64,000 bases of DNA from Purshia tridentata. Lineage: Eukaryota; Streptophyta; Magnoliopsida; Rosales; Rosaceae. A program made the translations under genes and the position numbers. The stretch covers positions 1 to 64,000 of the forward strand of contig QANT01002165.1 of the NCBI GenBank assembly GCA_003254885.1. Reading direction: 5' to 3'. Of this stretch, positions 59,615-64,000 are shown piece after piece (position 1 is the first letter of the stretch; the number at the start of each line of letters is the position of its first letter). Below the pieces are notes generated by a model that had not been told where the DNA came from, ran no database searches, and saw only the letters and a list, made by a program, of their open reading frames with translations.

Positions 59615-60770
59615 ATTGATATTCAAATTTTGAGATACAAATTATAGTACTCGTTAATTTATGTCAATCCCAAATGATTAAACTAATTTTCTCACATTAT
59701 GCCAAGATCTAAGGAGCACATGCATCTTTGTGGACAATGCCATACAAAAGAAAATGCCCCATCACAAATCACAATACCTTTCTTCTCACATTAATTTTGC
59801 AACAATATCTGGCACAGAATCCGGTCCTAAATTGGAGCTGGGCCTGGGGCCCATGTGGGGTAGTAATTGCTAAGAAAGTCAAGGGTAGTTTAGGTATTGT
59901 AGGCCCTCTAGGCCCGATTTGTTTTCACACCCGTGGCAGAGGTACACAATTGTACAAATGCTCTACTTAATCATTGTTGTTGTTTTTAACCAACAAAATT
60001 ATGTTAATAATAGAAAATATTTAAAATATAGAGAAGATGCTGACGTGACGCTCCCTGATCTTGTTAGAGTGACATGTTCGAGCCTCGAGGCATGCTATTT
60101 GCTTATGGGTTCCATTAGGATGACGCGCACATGACACCTCACTGTCGGTCACATTTATCATTCGTGGACCCCGCAATTTTTGCTGACGTTGTGAAAGCGT
60201 TCACCGCTCTTTGTCCACGTGGCTTAGCTGCTGCTGAGCTAGATTTGAATTCCTCGCTTTCTTTTGCTTATCGAAGTCTGATTTCGTCTATTTCCAGGTA
60301 ATTGCTTAGGCATAGTTTTTTTTTTTTTCCCCAACGACAATTACGTCTTTTTATTTTTTTTAACATAAAGGAAATATTTACCTTATGAGTCGATTTGTTA
60401 TAAAATTTATATGAGAGAAATACTTGTCAATGAAATACGCGTAAAGTTTTGAAATTGAAGAAGAAATCAATATGGAAACCATTTATGAAAAATTTCAATC
60501 TAATTAATTAATGAGTAGCGCGTAATTTTAATTTTCGACTTTTTCCAATATTCCATCTAAGGAAAGAATCAGCGGCCAAAATTGGAAATTAGCGTTTTTT
60601 TAAGTTCCAGGCTGTAACTAAAACGAAATGAAAATCAAAGGCTTTCGCGTAATTTCGTAAACCCTATCTTAGACGGCAATTAATTGATAAGAAATTAGTA
60701 GCCACTCACAGAGAGAGTCTAGAAGACTAGAAACAAAAGCTTTGTGTAGAAACTAAGCAAACCGGCCTCT
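59615..60770. other. Intergenic region upstream of SAUR32
   Basis: No gene supported. Frames of 71-80 codons at 59728-60134 have no motif. About 60210-60225 has a CCACGTGGC palindrome (G-box, a target of PIF/bZIP factors) that may serve the SAUR gene. Confidence 0.45.
60215..60224. promoter_or_regulatory. G-box CCACGTGG
   Basis: Palindromic G-box about 570 bases before the SAUR TATA box. PIF and BZR factors bind such sites in many SAUR promoters; a role here is inferred. Confidence 0.4.
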
Positions 60771-60779
60771 AACCCCAAA

Positions 60780-60787
60780 TATAAATA
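60780..60787 (+). promoter_or_regulatory. TATA box of SAUR32
   Basis: TATAAATA, 269 bases before the SAUR start codon. It implies a long leader of about 235 bases that includes a 33-aa upstream frame. Confidence 0.6.
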
Positions 60788-60870
60788 CCAAACTGGGCGT
60801 CCCCAAAAACCTCTCAGCTCTTGTTGATAACTCATTCATATATGTAGGTTATTGAATCACGTCTTATATC

Positions 60871-60972
60871 ATGAGCAACATTCCAAGATCTTTAACAGAC
60901 GCTTCTTTGACGCTGTTCAAGCTCGCCATCTCCGCCTCCGATCCTTGGCCTTTCCCTTTCATTTGCTTATAA
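60871..60972 (+). CDS. Candidate 33-aa upstream ORF in the SAUR32 leader
   Basis: ATG at 60871 opens a 33-codon frame, MSNIPRSLTDASLTLFKLAI then SASDPWPFPFICL, ending with TAA at 60970-60972, 76 bases before the SAUR ATG. If the leader starts near the TATA box at 60780, ribosomes meet this frame first and SAUR output would be damped. Alternatively a GGGTACGT donor near 61014 suggests leader splicing. No homology is known to me. Confidence 0.35.
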   Translation: MSNIPRSLTDASLTLFKLAISASDPWPFPFICL

Positions 60973-61048
60973 CCCATCAAGAAATCGACATTCTTCTGCT
61001 TTCTCCATTCTTGGGTACGTATTAAATTATTTATTCATTCTTGTTAAC

Positions 61049-61441
61049 ATGGGGTTTGGCGGTGACAAGAACCACCACCACTTGAATTTTCACCTCCACA
61101 TTCCACACCTTCATCTCCACCATCACCACCACCATGAGAAGAAGGAGCGCAAAGACATCCCAAAGGGGTGTTTGGCGGTCATGGTGGGCCAGGGCGAGGA
61201 GCAGCAGAGGTTTGTCATCCCCGTCATCTACATCAACCACCCACTCTTCATGCACTTGTTGAAGGATGCCGAGGACGAGTATGGCTTTGATCACAAGGGT
61301 CCCATCACCATCCCCTGCCACGTGGAGGACTTTCGCACCGTTCAAGACATGATTGATAAGGAGACCTCATCCGTCCCCGGCCATGATCATCACCACCACC
61401 ACCATCATCATCATCACCATGTCTGGTGTTTTAGGGTTTGA
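61049..61441 (+). CDS. SAUR32: SAUR-family auxin-responsive protein, histidine-rich SAUR32 type
   Basis: Small auxin-up RNA protein, intronless, 130 aa. SAURs bind and inhibit PP2C.D phosphatases, thereby activating plasma-membrane H+-ATPases and cell expansion. The SAUR core is at about 35-105: KDIPKGCLAVMVGQGEEQQR, FVIPVIYINHPLFMHLLKDA and EDEYGFDHKGPITIPCHVED. It is flanked by two histidine tracts: NHHHLNFHLHIPHLHLHHHH in the N-terminal 30 residues and a run of 11 His near the end, just before VWCFRV. This His-rich layout is typical of SAUR32-like proteins. Arabidopsis SAUR32 (At2g46690) lies between MIR166a and CRK3, the same order as here. Confidence 0.94.
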   Translation: MGFGGDKNHHHLNFHLHIPHLHLHHHHHHEKKERKDIPKGCLAVMVGQGEEQQRFVIPVIYINHPLFMHLLKDAEDEYGFDHKGPITIPCHVEDFRTVQDMIDKETSSVPGHDHHHHHHHHHHHVWCFRV

Positions 61442-61449
61442 TGGATCGA

Positions 61450-63480
61450 TTTCATTAGGCGGTTATGTAAATACTTTCGATCTTTTTCGCCTTTATTTTT
61501 TATAATTTGTTTGTCCTCGGGTTCCTTTTTAATTCTTTGGGACATCGTCATTCGTACACGTATCGGTTAATTTTGATGGGGATTAAAGAGATGGAATGTT
61601 ATAATATGTATATGGTTTTTGGTAGCCGTATTAATAAAGATGAAAATCACATTTTGGTTGCCTTTTACTTTTCTATTTTGTTTTCTTTTTCTTCTTATTA
61701 TTGTTAATTAATGTGAAATGCATAAAAAGTATGGTTGTTGAGCTTGTTGGTGAAAAGAGAGAAACGTATAGAACACTGTTTGAGACTGCAAGAGGGTAAG
61801 GGTTTAGATCATAGCCATTAGATTTCATTGAATATGTGGTGGCATGCGATGTGGATCATAATTAAGGATAAGAATGTCCCTTAAACCCCATTATAATTTT
61901 GTTTCAATTTTTTCCCAATTGTCCCCTCCATATTGTTGCCTTTTGGGCTTGTGCTTTATTGGTAATGCGCATTGAATGTCTTTAAATTTAAGTTCGCTGC
62001 CTCTAGATTTTCTGGTTTGAGATTTATCTGGGTCGCCCCATAATCTTAGATACTCTATAGCATCACATACACTCACCTTGTACAGTGATTTTAAGATGCA
62101 TGAAAATATATTAGAGGATTGTCGATCAGTTGTACAATATTGATTTGAAAGAAAAATGGGATTAAACTTCTGCTACATAACTTAAGGGGCAATTAACTAA
62201 AATGAGTTACTTGCACTTAAAATAACTATAGTTATTGATTTGGATGATGAGTCATTCTTATCGAATTGAATAAGTCAACTGAAAAATTAGTTTAATTCTT
62301 TTTTATAATAATCATGACTTCATTTAGATAAATGTCAAAGCAGAAAAAAAATACTGATTCAATCATTAGCTTTCGTATAGGTTGTACATCCAGTCTGACT
62401 AACAGCAATAGTTGAATGTGAAGTATTTAATTAGTTTGAAACTGGCCACCGCTGCCCATGTGGAGATTAATTTTCTTTAATTTTTTTTTGTTGAATGTGA
62501 AGTATTTTTGAATCAGTCCATTTTGGGCATATTACATATATAATTTATCAATTTCTTAATTTCTTCTTTCTTCTTTCAGAGGGGTTACCTGAGGCTACAT
62601 ACTTGTTAATTTCTTATAAAGATTTCAATGGTCAATTGCGCAGTAAACAACTTGGTTGGAACTTGGCAGGATGTGAAGCTCAAGTCTAAGTAAGGTTTCT
62701 TCTCATCTATTAACAACGTCGATATTTCAATTGGGAAAAGCCAAAATGCTTTCATATTGGCTGTATGATCACATTTCTGTTCATTTGGGAATAAATAATA
62801 ATAATAATATTATTATTAATAATATAAGGCTACTGGTTTTGTATTATTTAGGCGGTTGCTACATGAAACTTCCTATTTACTTGATTCCCTGATCTCTACT
62901 TGCAAAAGAGATGACTTTTGGATGCCTCTTTGACTAAACTACCCCTTCAGGGTCCACCGTCCATCCTCATCCATTCATCATCTCCAATGGACAACCCTTC
63001 CTAATAACGTGAAGCTTTGATCGTAAGGAAACAAAGGGAGAAAAATACTGGGGTTGACTGAAATGCCCTCAACTCAAGGCTTTTAGGTTTCCTTTTATTA
63101 GTGAAAGTCGAGATATGCAAGTAGCGAATCAATATTCCTTGCACCAATTCTCAGAGTTGCAGCTATTAATCACCTTAGTATTGGAATGTCTTTACAAAAG
63201 TAAATGCAAAAACTTTCTTGATTTGTATTGCCTCGAGAATCTCAATTTTCAACACTGGCACATTATACACATTATTTTTTACAAGGATCTTCCCATGTGG
63301 TTAGGGTCTTGAGCAATTCTTTTACATAAATTCTCACAAATTATTAAAATTGACCCATATTGCTTCAATCTCAACCTGACACTCATTTTTCACCTTCACT
63401 CTCTCAAGAGGGATAAGGCTTAAAAAATAATTAAAAAAATTTATAACACTTTCAGTAAAAATTTTGTAAAGAATTCTATA
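61450..63480. other. Gap between SAUR32 and the CRK3-like gene
   Basis: 3' flanks of two convergent genes plus AT-rich spacer. A 20-codon frame from 62628 has no motif, and a 65-codon frame at 63115-63312 is unconvincing. An AATAAT/ATTATT palindromic run lies at 62790-62825. Confidence 0.45.
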
Positions 63481-63484
63481 TCCC

Positions 63485-64000
63485 TTATCGGTGTCTAGTA
63501 TTGGAACTACGTACTGTCACACCATGCAAAAATTTGGTGTATCCAAGGAAGCTAAGTTTTCCATCTGAAGTTCTGATCCAGTCATCGAGTAAAGCGTAAG
63601 ATGCAGGACCCAGATTCATTTCCTGCGTAATGTTTCATTTTTCTGAGTTTGCTATTTTGAAAGTAAAATCAACATGAGCAATTATTTGAAAAAATTATGC
63701 ACATGCTAGCTTGCTCCATACTATGTTTTGTAAGTAACATCAACATGAGCAATTATATGAAAAAAATGATGCGCATACCTGTGCCAACTCCTCAACAGGA
63801 ATTGCCCTGTTTCCTTCATTTTCAAAATACTCAAAAGCCGTACTTGCAATATTTTCCCATCCTTCAAGAGCTTCTAGCTGATATGTACTTATTGCAGCAA
63901 CACAGAACTCTTCAAAGTCCAATTTCTTGTGCGAGAGTGGTTCCATCTTAAATTAAAAATTAAAATATGAGAATATGTCTCATGCGAAAGTTAACTTAAT
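63485..64000 (-). CDS. CRK3: CDPK-related protein kinase (CRK), 3' end only
   Basis: The window ends inside this gene. Two exons are visible (minus order): 63779-63946 and 63485-63622; 63947-64000 is intron. They encode the C-terminal degenerate EF-hand region: [40 protein letters not shown] and [16 protein letters not shown], then [35 protein letters not shown] and [10 protein letters not shown]. The calcium-binding loops have degenerate acidic positions, as in CRKs. The kinase domain and N-terminal myristoylation site would lie beyond 64000. CRK3 is chosen because Arabidopsis CRK3 (At2g46700) follows SAUR32; another CRK is possible. Confidence 0.88.

Noticed and set aside
61031-61345. 104-codon minus-strand frame opposite SAUR32
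   Set aside because: Val-rich translation is the complement of the CAC/CAT histidine codons; a shadow.

Overview
This is a 64-kb piece of a plant nuclear chromosome. Introns are GT-AG, intergenic DNA is AT-rich, there is a plant MIR166 hairpin, and the gene families include plant-specific ones (YSL, SAUR, HD-Zip, CDPK-related kinase). Compact introns, single-copy genes and the gene content suit a woody eudicot, perhaps Rosaceae (Prunus-like); that placement is inference, not proof. No virus, LTR retroelement, LINE or CRISPR array was recognised. Mobile DNA is limited to short non-autonomous DNA transposons.

Layout. 1-6.4 kb: VPS26 retromer subunit (+) and a plastid rhodanese of STR14 type (-), tail to tail. 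8.2-11.7 kb: an MFS transporter of the molybdate-anion-transporter type (+). 12.3-12.7 kb: an almost perfect 396-bp foldback element. 13-14.5 kb: intronless BCS1-like AAA-ATPase (-). 17-19.6 kb: MSP1/ATAD1-type AAA-ATPase (-). 19.7-20.4 kb: hAT-like element. 23.7-26.6 kb: YSL metal-nicotianamine transporter (+). 28.8-29.7 kb: cytochrome b5 (+). 31.2-34.7 kb: TBC Rab-GAP (-), with a 47-codon GC-rich membrane micro-ORF just upstream on the same strand. 39-40.7 kb: plastid 6-phosphogluconolactonase (-), sharing a 355-bp divergent promoter with ubiquitin-ribosomal protein eL40 (+, 41-42.4 kb). 43.2-45.3 kb: plastid pyridoxal reductase PLR1 (-). 45.6 kb: tRNA-Leu(UAG) (-). 46.7-47.4 kb: HD-Zip I factor of HB7/HB12 type (-). 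50-51.6 kb: two DNA-transposon remnants. 52.0-52.2 kb: MIR166 (+). 56.3 kb: intronless multi-pass membrane protein (+). 59.3 kb: Harbinger-like MITE. 61 kb: histidine-rich SAUR32-like gene (+). 63.5 kb to the end: last two exons of a CRK3-like kinase (-).

Context. Gene order recalls two Arabidopsis neighbourhoods. One is the duplicated At5g53530-53590 / At4g27680-27720 pair (VPS26, MSP1-like ATPase, YSL3, cytochrome b5, TBC, PLR1; VPS26, STR14, MFS). The other is the At2g46620-46700 / At3g61890-61900 pair (BCS1-like ATPase, HB7/HB12, MIR166a/b, SAUR32, CRK3). Here both lie side by side in single copy, which looks like an unreduced ancestral arrangement. These Arabidopsis correspondences are from memory and should be checked. 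The genes do not form one pathway. Themes are membrane trafficking (VPS26, TBC), organelle metabolism and proteostasis (PGL, PLR1, STR14, two AAA-ATPases), metal and anion transport (YSL, MFS), and developmental or hormone control (HB7-like, MIR166, SAUR32).

CDS coordinates are genomic spans from start to stop codon. Exons were placed by eye using GT-AG sites, reading frame and family similarity; for every complete spliced gene, the exon lengths sum to a multiple of three.
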